Source: Lepturacanthus savala (lineage: Eukaryota; Chordata; Actinopteri; Scombriformes; Trichiuridae). From it: DNA of 64,000 nt. The notes beneath the pieces were generated by a model. It was given only the letters and a program-made list of their open reading frames with translations. It had not been told where the DNA came from and made no database searches. The DNA lies in contig CM060469.1 in assembly GCA_030544235.1 (NCBI GenBank), forward strand, positions 13,014,017 to 13,078,016, in the 5' to 3' direction. Below, in pieces: positions 32,474 through 45,300 of the stretch. How positions within the stretch are numbered: the first letter of the stretch is position 1; the number at the start of each line of letters is the position of its first letter. The translations under genes and the position numbers were made by a program.

Positions 32474-34855
32474 CTGGAAGAACAAGAAGAGGGAAAGTGA
32501 ATGGTTTTGCTTCTTTGGAAAGCAGGAAAACACGAGGAGAGAGTAGAGGACATTATTTATTAAACGGATATTAGATTGTTGTTCAAACATCCTGGAAATA
32601 ATTCCGGTTTCTAATTATTCCATTTTAAAGCCTCCAGCTATGAGAATTCATATTGTAACAAGTGAAATTGCTGCACACCGAGGAGTGTTTAGGGAGTGTT
32701 TCTTTTCAAACCATAAAGTTGAGAAATATCATGTGACTAATGTAATTAGGCATCAATTCTGCTGTTCTTGATTGTAGCCTGGATATATGGATGTTAACGG
32801 ATACATTTACCAGGAACTTTAACGCCGCTTGCAAGTTGTCCATCATACGTTTAGTTATTCGGTGTCTAAGACCATTAGGGTGTAACACAAAGTGGTGTAA
32901 CGTTCATCAAACAGACAAGAGGGTAAAACAATTCTGTGCAAAGCTCTCTAAATGATAAATATTTAAAATAAAACAATAAAAAATCTGCCACATAAAGGGG
33001 TCCGTTCTTCAAAATTTGTATCCCTGAATCATCCAAAAACCATGTAATTAAACAGTTCAATCCTAAAATCACCATATAACGAGCAATCTAGCACGCAACA
33101 CGTTTGACTCAGTGTTTGCTCATGTATTTAGGAATTCCCACGGGTTTAGCTACTTTATTTGCCATTTGAGGACAACTCCCTGCTGCTAAGTTTGACAATT
33201 ATGGAGTTAAAAAAACAGTTGCTTCACTGTTTCACAAGAAATAAGGGCAGACTGGACTCCGGCTGCTGTGGGAGTCGAGGTAAGGACTGCCAAAATAAAA
33301 GCAAACGCCTCCGGTTATGCTTTAAACACCCCCCTATAACATGGGACGCAGCTTCAGCCGATCTGATCGCCGAACGCGGCGCTGTACTCACGGTGAGCAC
33401 AGCGATGAGAGCTCCCTGCAGCAGCCCCACCAGCACGTCACTCCAGTGGTGTTTGTAGTCCGACACACGGGTGTATCCCACGTACAGAGAAAACGCCACC
33501 AGGAAGAACTGGATGGTCGGTCGAACCAGCCGCGTCCACTTCCCTTGCATTCGGGCCTGGACATAGAGCTGTACACACACACACACACACACACACATAA
33601 AAATAATAAAAATAAACATCAAAATCAACTGGTTACCGATATTCAACTTTTGTATTGGTGTATTGCTTAGGGCATGGATACGTCTCATGATAAGTTTCAT
33701 GTAAAGGTTTTTAGTCTGTATTTCAAACATAATCAATGTGTTGCTTTGAAAAGTTTGGGGTCACCCAGACAATTTTGTGTTTTCCATGAAAAGTCACACT
33801 TTTATTTACCACCATGAGTTATAAAATGAAGAGAAAATATAGTCAAGACATTGACAACGATTTGTATTTGAAATAATTTTTCCTTCAAACTTTGCTTTTA
33901 TCAAACGGAAAGACAGTTGTGTAGCTTCTCTAACCAGCTCTACTACCATGATTGCATAAGGGTTTTCTAATCATCCATTAACCTTCTGACACAATGAGTA
34001 AACACATTGTTCCATTAGAACACTGGACTGATAGTTGCTGGAAATGGGCCTCTATACACCTACGTAGATATTGCACCAAAAACTAGACATTTGCAGCTAG
34101 AATAGTCATTTATCACATTAGCAATGTATAGAGTATATTTCTGATTAGTTTAAAGTTATCTTCATTAAAAACTACACTTCTGTTCAAGTTTGAACACATC
34201 CAAACAAATACGGATACTATAAGATTTGTTTTTCTACAGTTAAAACACCAAAAGAACAGATTAAGATTAGAAGCGATAAAAAAGATTGACATAGAAGAAA
34301 TAGAAAAATATCGAAGCAAAAATATTAAATCTAGAAATATTGACTGAAATTTAGATTTTTTTTTTTTCCCCAGAATTCTGAAATTTTACACAATACTAAT
34401 GACAAATACCCAAGTGTTCATTTAATAGGAAAAACTTTGCTTTGCTGAGGACAATGATACTTAATTGCCATGAGAATATGCAGTTTAATTTTTAATGCAG
34501 ACTATATTAGACATTGCTCTGGAACAGAAACTCTTAATGTATTTGAGACTTTGAGACAGAAGATGAAGCGCTGAATCGGTCATCTTTCCGGTCATTGTGC
34601 AGTGTGTAGGATTACAACAATGATGTTATTTAAACTTCAGCTGTGAGTCTTTGTCGACCGCCACCTCCTGTTGTGAGTTGTCTGTTTACCGATAACAGAC
34701 AGTTCACAGATGCAGAGGGTCTCACGCACTTACCGACAGAAAAAGCATGCAGTACATCCCGAAGGATGAGTGGCCGGAGTAGAAAGACAACCTGTGGAGC
34801 AAAACCGCAGCAAAGAGGGAAAAAAAAAGGTTAATTCATCTTAGAAATCAATCAA

Positions 34856-34923
<68 letters not shown>

Positions 34924-37900
34924 CACATTAAAAAGAGAAGAGGGGGTTCAGTCACCTGGATTCAGTCACGTTGCGCGGGTTGCCAGTACAGTTGATCTGC
35001 AGCATGTATCCGTTACAGACGACTGGGGCGCACACGGATAAGAAGTTTGGGCGGGGACGACCTATGGTGAACTTGGCCAGGTCGGTCAGCGACTGGCTGA
35101 CGGCTCCTCCGAACAGGAAGGTGCCCAACACCTTGTAGAGAGCCGACAAGTACTGGTTGAACTGGGAGTTGGAGCGCAGACGTTTGGTGTAAACCAGGTA
35201 GGCCTCTCCTGTAGTGATCTGTGTCGAGAATGGAAAAGAAGAGCAAATATCAGTGTTAACTAGTGCAGTGCCCGTAGGAAGTATGCATTTCTATAGAAAA
35301 GTGGAAGCTTAAGGAGAACTTTCATGTTTGGCCAAATAAGGGTGTGTTGGATTGTTACATAGTCTTAATAGACAAATTGTACATTGTGTAAGACAGACAT
35401 ATATTGATAAGGAGAGACAGTTATTGTAAGCAAACGGCTACAATTTATGTTTATGTTGAAAGTGTAAATGTCACTCTACACATCAGTTCTGAAACTGTGT
35501 TGATAGACCAAGTAAAATAGTACAAAGTAAGAGATTTATCATAAGTCCGTTTTCTTGTATAGTGCAACAACCTGGGCATGGTACCATTACATGGGTTTTT
35601 AAATAAATGAGTTATGGCCCAGATTCTGTTGTGTTATAGGTGATAGCGCTGGGATTTCTTGACGCTCTGGGTTCTTCACAGTAGCCTGTGTTAGGATGAG
35701 GAATAAAGTAGCAGCTAAATCAGCAAACATGTTAGCGTCTGGTTTTTGAGAGACGTTACAATACTTTCATTACATTGGCTGCACCATCGGTGCAGGAAGA
35801 AACGGGACAATGGGGCATGGAATTGTAACTAAAGCGCTGGGAAGCAACATGAGGAGGAGCACCAAGATATGGAGCTTTACACTCTAACAAATGTGCTGAT
35901 ACAGGATAGCACTGTGATACATAAGTCTATGGGATTTTAACTTTTAATGATAATGATGTTTTGAATATCCATCCAAAAATTCTACAAAAAAAAAATGATA
36001 TACACCATTAGGCTATGTGGAAACAATGCCTGAAAGTTGATCTGACAAACAGAGATAGATGAGTCATAGATAAACAGATGCTTTTGTAAGGCTGAGTTTG
36101 TATTTCTCTGTAACTCACGATGACTATGGAGCAGGTGATGGTGACGGCAGCCATTGCTCCATGGGAGATGGTGTCTCTCCTGTAGGGATAGCTGATGCTC
36201 TTGTCATCGCAGTAAATTCCTCGCTGGTACGGGGTGAACATCAGCGTCAGGATGGCTGAGGGCAGAGCCGCTGGAGGGAGAGAGAGAGAGATGATGCTTA
36301 TTTAGAGCAGTGGTTCACAAAGCGGGGTCCAAGGGGTCCTCAGCAAAAAGGAGCTGTTTATTTTCCCCTATTACCCCATTCATTTGTAACACAGTGACAC
36401 AGTGCATGAATGTGTTGGTCATGGTTTCATACACTTTCTGAAAATCTAAAAGCAAAAATGCTATCAAATGTGGGGCCATGGTTTAATTAGGGACCCTTTG
36501 AGAACTGCTTATTTAGGGACAGTAATGGGATACATGAGTCAGTGTTTTCAACCAAGAAGGTGGAGCAAGTGGTAAAAAGCACAGGGTCACAAACAATATC
36601 CTGTGGATAATTTTTATCGACATATAATAAAAACAAAACAAAAAAGATGTTTACTAGGGTCTGCACTGAAAGCACATAATTAACCAAAAAAAAAAATGCA
36701 GAAAAGATGCACAATATATCAACCGTAGCACTAAAGATACTAGAAGTGATGTTACTTCAAATTATTCTGGTTTTTAATAAAAAATACATTTAAAATATAC
36801 TTTTTTTTAAAATTTATTAAAGTAGAAGCTACTGTGACTGCTAAAAGCGATTGAAGGCATTTAAACAGCAGCACTGTGTTCTCTGCAGTTCACAGAGTGT
36901 GTTGTAAAGAGCTTTGAGGTCCATCCTGAGAGCAACGCAGACCCTTCAGCTTTGTGTTGACAAGTGAACCACAACACAATGAAGTGCAGCTCAGGAAACA
37001 GCTAAAAACACAGCGACGGACTAATCTTTTGGCTACGAGCGGAGGGTCCAATTCTGCAGAGTAAATTAATTTGTCATCAGCAGGAGCTCAGTGGCAACAA
37101 CTTCACCTCTGCAGGTCGCATTAAATCTCTACAGAGGAACAGCCTGTCGCCGTGGATACACACTGGGCAGAACAGCCCTGACCTTTGACCCCGGGGGCAC
37201 CGTTTACACAGTCGAGGGCCTGGGATCTGAAGAATGGGACACACACACACACACGCACCTAAAGAGATATGTGCAGCACTGAATGCAAACAGAAACTCGC
37301 CCCTGACAGATAAAAACTGCTCTATAAGCTACAGACGTTTAAAAATACATGACAGATTTAGTTTGACAGTTTTCTTTACAAGCACAAACAAAAGACAGAG
37401 TATTGTCGATGCAGCAGAAGGACATAAACCCGTCTCTTAAATCTGAGCAGGACAATAGTCTGTCAATACTTATCTACAGGGCATGCATGATGTCAGGAAC
37501 TTTCTTCACTACAACCCTTAAATAGTTTTCCTGTTTTCAAGTCCTCATTGGGCTCATAGAGAGGAATAGATGGCGTTGTTGCAGGAGTTGTATATTTATT
37601 GGGTAATGTTGTACAAGTGGCTCTCCACTTATCAGATTGCTTCCTTCCTGCAGAGTGTGTGACTCCCGGCCGGCAGGACTAAACGAACCCATATGAATAT
37701 ATATATAAAAAAGAAAGGCATGTTCCAGACAGGTAATTTTGTAATGCCGACATGAGGTCATGCACATATGTGGGTGACATCACAACCGGTCAAGAGTAGG
37801 AATTAAACCTGAGATCATACACACTGCGGCAGCCTGACAGGTGTTAACATTTACAGGTTGATACTCTCATCTGCTGCATGCTACAAACAATACAGCAGCC

Positions 37901-40900
37901 TGCAGGCATAATAAAGGGAATTAATGAATGAAAGTGATTGCAGACTTTGTCCCAAGAGGTTTATGTATGAAAGCATGGAAGGACAAAACTGACTGAATCC
38001 AATTTATTAAATAAAAATTGAGGGCTGTCTTGCGTGAAAAGGGATACATCATCACAATTAATGTTAACCTGGAATTCTCCATTAGGTTTAATGTTTTGTG
38101 GGGTAAAAAAAAATGCATGTTCCATATGCATGTTTTAATTTAAACATCATTCACATATGCACTCTGTGCACAGTGTCCAGAGAATTAAGTTCAAACACCG
38201 TCCAGAGTTGCCGTTTCCTCCATGATGCACACCACCAGACATTGTCTGTCTCCGACACTTTCACAAATACTGGAAATGCTGTGTTTGGTTAAGGCGAGGG
38301 GGCGGGGCCTGGCTAGAGCGTGCCGTTTGCAGGACGTGATGTAAAGAGCACTGAGCTCTGAGAAAACGACCACATGTGCCACACTGTGCTGCACATAGCA
38401 GTCAAACAATTAAAAACAATGGAATAAAAAAAAAGCTAATAAAATAGAACAGAAAAAAGCCAACAATAAATACATCGGTTTCTCCAGTTGAAAACTATAA
38501 AATAATATATAATAAATGCTACTACTCCTAAAGACCAAATCCGGGTTTGTGTGTTTTGCTGCCACCTGATAGAAACAATATCAAACGCACCCTTCCTGTG
38601 TGACTTATATATCCATCAATATATCCATGAAATGAGTAGTTTCACCATATGCATTTAATTTAGTCGGTCTGAGAACATTTATAAAGTCGCAAAACACGCA
38701 ACATATTACAACCAGTCTAGGCTTTATACTAGTGTTAAAAGGTTACAATTCTTTACATTTTATGAGCTAAGCCCGGTCAGACATCAAACAAAACAACAGC
38801 GATACATTGAAAAATATTCCTGAAGATACCCCGTGGAGTTTATGATGACGACTAAGCGCCGCCGTGAAGCAATGTTTTGATAGGCGGGTCCCCGTTTGCT
38901 TTGCATCTCATGCATGTGTGCAACTACATTCCTGCCACCAGCTTCATGCTATGACCTTTTATCACGCGGCAGCCATATTGACATGAAATAGAAGGTAAAG
39001 AAGTTAAGGTTCCGTTGGTGTTAAACAGAGACAGGGTGCTGCTATTGTGCACGTTGGCTCATTGGAAAGGCTCCACTGCACTAATTAGTAGCATTGGTAA
39101 CACCTATATTTACCTAATGTATGTCAATACAGCTGCAATGAAAAAAAAAATCTATTCCACAGATAAACTGGTTGGTAGCAGAATTATTTATGAGTGCAAG
39201 TTAAAGTGTTGGATAGCGAGAATTGAGTGCTGAACCAATCTAGAGGTGGTTCCTCTAGAAAGAACTTGAACACTACTGCTTTAATTTGTCATTTATCACC
39301 CCGAGTAGCATGCAGAGTACGACAGAAAGACGACTACAGCAGCTAAAAAGAAAACTGGTCACTGTACGCCCATTCTGTCCGTGCCCAACGTCTTTGAAAT
39401 GTCAAATAAGTTTGCAAAGGACAGCACCAGAGCAAACAAATCACAAAGAAGGTGATGGAGTTCACGGCTTTGGATGATCAGGCGTGGGGTCGTGGAGAAC
39501 GTTGATCTTGTCACACGATACGATGCAGGCAGTTTCTTTGAAAAACATGTCTAAACATTTATTCTAGACCATTTATGAAATATATTATTTAAAAAAAAAT
39601 AGTGAAAACCTAACAACCGCATTTGATTTTTGGTATTCTGATTTGATTTTGTTTTGCTTCAGCTACAAGTTTTAAGTTTGGTGCATCACTAACCTCTTAT
39701 CTTATTTGTGAAAATGGCATGTTGTAGCAGTTCCCACATATCACAGGTCATTTGAAAGCCCTGGCCTCAGATTTGCATGGTATCGTCAAGGGAAATTTCC
39801 ACCGGGTCGTGCTGCAGTCCATCAAACCAAAGATGGTCAAACTTTTGTCGTCGGCCCTCATTGGCTTGACGCGAAACGACTTCGAGACCGTAATTGTGTT
39901 ACGCCCCCCCCGCCGTTCCCGACTTTGCTTACGTTTTATGGAGGAAGGAGACACACTCAACATGTTTGTTAAGCGTCACACAAACTTTGATAGGATCTTT
40001 GATAGGAAACCCTGCTCATAACACGAAACATACAGATGCAGCTTACTGAAGGGAAATGTCAATAAGGAATAGAAATTTCGTATATTTACCGAGCAACATT
40101 CACCCATGAAGCACGTCTGAAAATGATGACTGATTAAGATCGTGTTAGGGCACTTGTCTCTTTAAGCAGCTCAGTCTGCTACACCCACAAGCGTCAAGTA
40201 CTTTGCCTCTTGTAAACATAGAGAAAGACAAGCTGCAGAACTTTTATAATATTTGTCGTGTTCCACCCCCTCCCTTTTTTTCCTTTAGAAGTTCCACTAA
40301 TGGCCTTAAAGAAGGGATTTCCTCATAAAGAGAATTTATTTTTGAAAAAAAAAAGAAAAAAAAAAAAACACACCTCCCTTTTTACTCTTCACATCTCAGA
40401 GTTCATTATTCCAGCAGGTCAAGCGTGCTCTCCGCTCCTCTTTGAACCGAGGCCCAACCATTGTTTACTCTGCAGGGTACAAGGATAACATTTAGATAAG
40501 GGACTGCTTGTTTGACAGAAGTCTCTGGTGGCTACGCGCTGCCAGGGTGGAGATGTGAGTGGACAGAGTCGGGCAAGGGCCTTCAAAACACCACACACGC
40601 ACAATAAGCGCCGCTAAGCTTATTTAACAACAGAATCAGCGAGGAAGTCGATTCCCCTTCGTATCAAACATGCTCCAACAGTCCCTGGGAGGCGAGCCCA
40701 TGGAGAGCCCCTATTATCTGAGTGGGACAGGCTGTTTTTATCTGCTCTATTATTCCAGAAGGCCTGGCGTGTTTTTATAGGCCCGTGCTGGTGGGGTGGT
40801 CTCAACTACCAGAGGCCTGGTGGAGGAGGCCATAACTCTGCCTGAATTTACCCCAAAATGGAACATAACGGTTTCCGTCTTTGATTTTAGCCGATACAGA

Positions 40901-42357
40901 GAATTTTACGGCTTTCTCGACATCGATAACTAGCCGTTTTTTTCCTCCATACTGATTACTACAGAGTTTTTAACCTATTATAGCTAAGTTCTTTCATCCT
41001 TCGGCAATGTGTTTTCAGATCAAAACCGTTTTACCTGAAGGTGAAGCCGGCTCTTAATGCCCATTGTGGGAGATCGTTTTTCTTTCAACGCTGACATTTA
41101 ACATTCAAATTGATTTAAAACTCTTTGTGAACTTTTACAGCCTCAAACAATTAAGAAATGGGTTCTCACAAAAGTTTCTGCTAACTTCATTTTTTTTTTT
41201 CCTTCCGCAACAAAATGTCCAGGAGACATTTAAAAAAAAAAAAAAGGAAGAAGGGAAAGTATTGTTTTACCCTTTCACAATCTCCTGGCAAGAACACCCC
41301 CCCCCCCCCCCCCCCGATTCCACTTTGAGAAAATAAACATGATGGAATTTGGGATCAGACACAAGTACAACTTCCCCTTGACCTCTGACCCAGCGGGAAG
41401 TGGGAAGTGTTCCTGTTATTCAGTCCTCAAGATGAGCGGCTCCTCAATACCCGAGACATTTACAGGGGACAGAACCAGAAACAGGTAACCGCCGCGGATG
41501 TGGACGTTTGTTTTGAGGCCTTTATGGTAAACCTCATCACGGAGCGCCGTGCTGGGAGACCTCGCGGTTTAATTGGCTCGCAGGGATTCGCGACTGGCGA
41601 TCCACGTCACACTGGGGTGTTGCAGCAGGAGCTCAGCGCTCCGCAAAAATAATATTTAACATATTTTAAGATCCTTTATTTGTGTATTTTGTCAACTTCT
41701 TTGCTCTGCCCTCCCCAGAGATCACCTGGTAAACACTGCATCTAGAAGTTTGGATTTTTTTTTTTTTTATAAGGTTTCCATTTTGTTTTCTTTGTCTATG
41801 ATAATGGCTATCATTGTTCATCATTTTTTGGGGGGGTTGGGGGAGTTTAATCTTCTACCAAGTCCAAGCAAACTGTTAGTGGAAAGAAAGCGCTTTGTTT
41901 CCTGTTAGGCCGGGGGATTTTTCCTGGGAAAGTCCTAAACAACACTGGGTGATAAAAAAGCTTTTTCTTGGTATATCCGCTGCATTAAAGTAGAAAAACA
42001 CTTGCATGAAAAGGTTGAGCGTCACTGCTTCATACAACAATACTACAGAGTCTTTGTGTTGGATTGTACCCTGTTTTCACTGCATTGTCACGTTATCATG
42101 CCCGATAAACTTCTTGGCTTAGATAGCAGCTATTAAAAAAAAACACTAGTTCAAGTTTTGGTGCGGCTCAAAATGTTGCAAGACTTCTACATGTTTCATT
42201 TTAACACTGAATTTGTCGTTTTTAATTCAAAACTATTGTGAACCAACACACAACAAAGAGACATAATGAAGACGGAAAAATGAATGGATAGAGAAAGTTA
42301 CAGGCAGATAAATGACTTTGTGCTCTTTAGTAAAACAGACCTGATCCAACCACACTG

Positions 42358-42390
<33 letters not shown>

Positions 42391-45300
42391 GCAACAACAT
42401 CCCTCAAAACAAACACTGACTGAGGGATAGATTATAGATAAGATAGAAAGAGAAATATACAGATACAGGACAAAGAAAGAAGTCCACCCTACCCAACATG
42501 AGACAAATTCTCAACTGAGAATTCATCCTTGTAAAGAACATGAAGCTTTAAAATTAGTCAAATCAAGCAGATCTTTCACTTTTACAGTATTTTAGTGTCA
42601 GGTTCCTTTTTTGTTACTGTAGTTCCACCACATCTTAACATGGAAACACTGTAAGAGGAAACCAAGGGATAATTTTATGCAAAAACAAAAAACAACAAAA
42701 CACAACCACACTTCCACAAATCCATTTTTGCACAATCTGTGTGTGGCCATTTGTGGATTCCATCACACTGAAAGCACATTTGCAGGAGATCTTTTGACAG
42801 CTTGCATGAACGATTACAGCAAGGAAAATCTCCTCATGAACACCTGACTGTTGTTTTAAAATACTTAAAAAATAACTGAACCATCCATTTAGAGGGCACA
42901 TATTGTACCATATGGACAGAATATTTCTTATTTAAAAGTTTAGCTGTTACCATCTCATGAAGAACTGCACCTGAATGTCAAATCTGCCACATGTCTGCGT
43001 TTATTACATTTCATCAATTTGCCAAACATTTTCTATTGTAAAAATAGATTTAGAGGGGATTAGTGTAGCTTTAGCGAAAAATAGAAACAATCAACTTTTC
43101 CGACCTTGGAGTTTTCATGTCATACTGAATTGAAAAGGGAGGCAACCATGAAACTTTCAATGTGACCTTTAACCAAAGGTCAAAGAAAACAAATAATTCT
43201 CCGTTCTCACAGTAAACCACCACAGTGCTGAGAAGCCTTCGCAAACCACTAAAGAGTGTATATTTAACCACACACACACACACACACACACACCCACACA
43301 CACACACAGTATGTACAGTAGCATTTGTCCAAAAGCTTACTGAACATAGACACGCTTTCTTTTCAGTGTGTCTCTTATTTTCACACAGGAATGTCAGAGA
43401 GACAAAGTCAATACATCGCACTTCACTTTGACACATGCTTGGCAGAAGCAGATTCAGTGTTTCGTGTGTGTGTGTGTGTGTGTGTCAAAACAGATGGAGG
43501 AGCATCTCAAACCTGTCAGCAAGATGTTTTTTTTTTTTTTAAAAAGGCACATAAATAAATTTCTGCAGGGACAAACAACAGCTGTTTCCAGTCACGCGTG
43601 TCGCCACAATGCTGCTACAAAACCCTTCAAACAAACAACTGTTCAGTAAATCATAAACTTGCATGAGTGTCACGCACATAAACTTTCATTTTCCAAGTGC
43701 AGATTTGAGCCTTAAACCATTCATTACATTTTTAAGTCGTCCACAAGTAAAGACTTTGAGATATTTGACATTCTAAGACGGCACTTTGGAATCCTGGAAA
43801 TTTTTGTTGGTATTCACGGGCACATTTAAACCAAACATTTACTCGATATAATCAAGTAAATTACTTCATAGATTAACTGATAATAAAGCGCGATCTATAT
43901 CATCAAGTACAGGCGACACTTTTTAATCTTTCCACCCAAGAAAAGTATATTTTCTAGTGTGTCACCTCGTGGCCGACCAGAACGTTTATATAAAAATTCA
44001 CACTCTCTCCTCCCTTCAAGCTTTAGTTAAATTAAATGCTGCTGTGACCCCAGAATCTAAATATAAGGATGTGGAAGTGAGTCATCCAAGTTCATGACTG
44101 GTTTTTGCCTTTAGGTTTTAGAGGTTACTGACCTGCGGTTTGGCTCCGGACACTGAACTCAAGTCAAAATGGTTTGTGGATACACGCCAGATAATGAAGT
44201 GACATATATAAATATATATATATGCAACTCCTCAGACCGCTGACCCTTATGTCAAATTTATCTGAATCCGTTTCTTTGTGTGAAAACTACTTGCATCATT
44301 ATCAAACCACCTTTTGACCCTGGTTAAGACCAAAGGACCCAAACAAACACACAAAAAAGAAGTTACTGGAGTCATAAAAAAAACAGTGATGTTTGAACTA
44401 TGATCCCAGTGATGCCTCTGGAGCAGCTGGGCTCGCTCTTGTTGACTGGTGGGAAAAACTACAGCTCTTCACTGTCTCATAATGTACAAATACATTCAGA
44501 ACAACACTAAAAGACAATAGCAAACATGAGCTTCAGACAGATTTGCACAGCGTTGGTAAAAGTGAAGGATGATGATCGTCTGGACAAAAAGAGAAAAGAT
44601 CAGACTTGATCGGTTTGGACGGTTGCTGCTTTTTGAAAGTGTTGCTCCATGGATGACTAAGGGAAAAAAAGGATGAGGAATGAAGGGGAAAAGTGAAACA
44701 AAAAGAAAGCAATCTGTTCTTAGAAAAGTTTATTTTGCCATTCTTGACAATTTTACTGATGCAAAATGAAACTCAAAGCTGAGCTCAAAGTGTCAAAGTG
44801 TAACTTCGTTCTGCTGAGGATGCATCTGTGTGTGTGTGTGTGTGTAAAGTTGGTTTAACATCTCAGCTACTAATCTGCTATCTGCAGTGGTAACAAATAA
44901 TGGCAGGATGGAGGGTTGACTGCAAAGGGGAAGAGGGAGAAATAAAACACTGACCAGATTCAGAGATCAGTTACAATCTGGACATTCAGCACATTCCAGC
45001 CATATCACACACACACACCCACCAGAAAACGTTTCTAAATGGAGGGGTGGGGGGGGAGATCAAATGCATGAATCAACCACAGCTCTCACAGGACACAATA
45101 CAAGCATACTGGAGGATGGGAAAATTAAGCTACCATGACATCTTGTGATAAACTACAACCAGGGGATAAATCAGTATAACATTGATATCATTTTAATATC
45201 ATCTGAGATGGTGTAATACAGATAAAGCTCAAGCTCCAAGTTGAAAAGGTCTAAGAAAATAATTCAGATAAGGTTTTGAGTTATTTCCACTTGTGGCTGC

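Noticed and set aside
33224..33736. A 170-codon minus-strand frame as a separate gene
   Set aside because: It is plpp2 exon 5 read through both flanking introns, including the TG repeat.
42361..43490. CRISPR-like or other structured repeat arrays
   Set aside because: They are simple CA/TG microsatellites without spacers, in a vertebrate genome.
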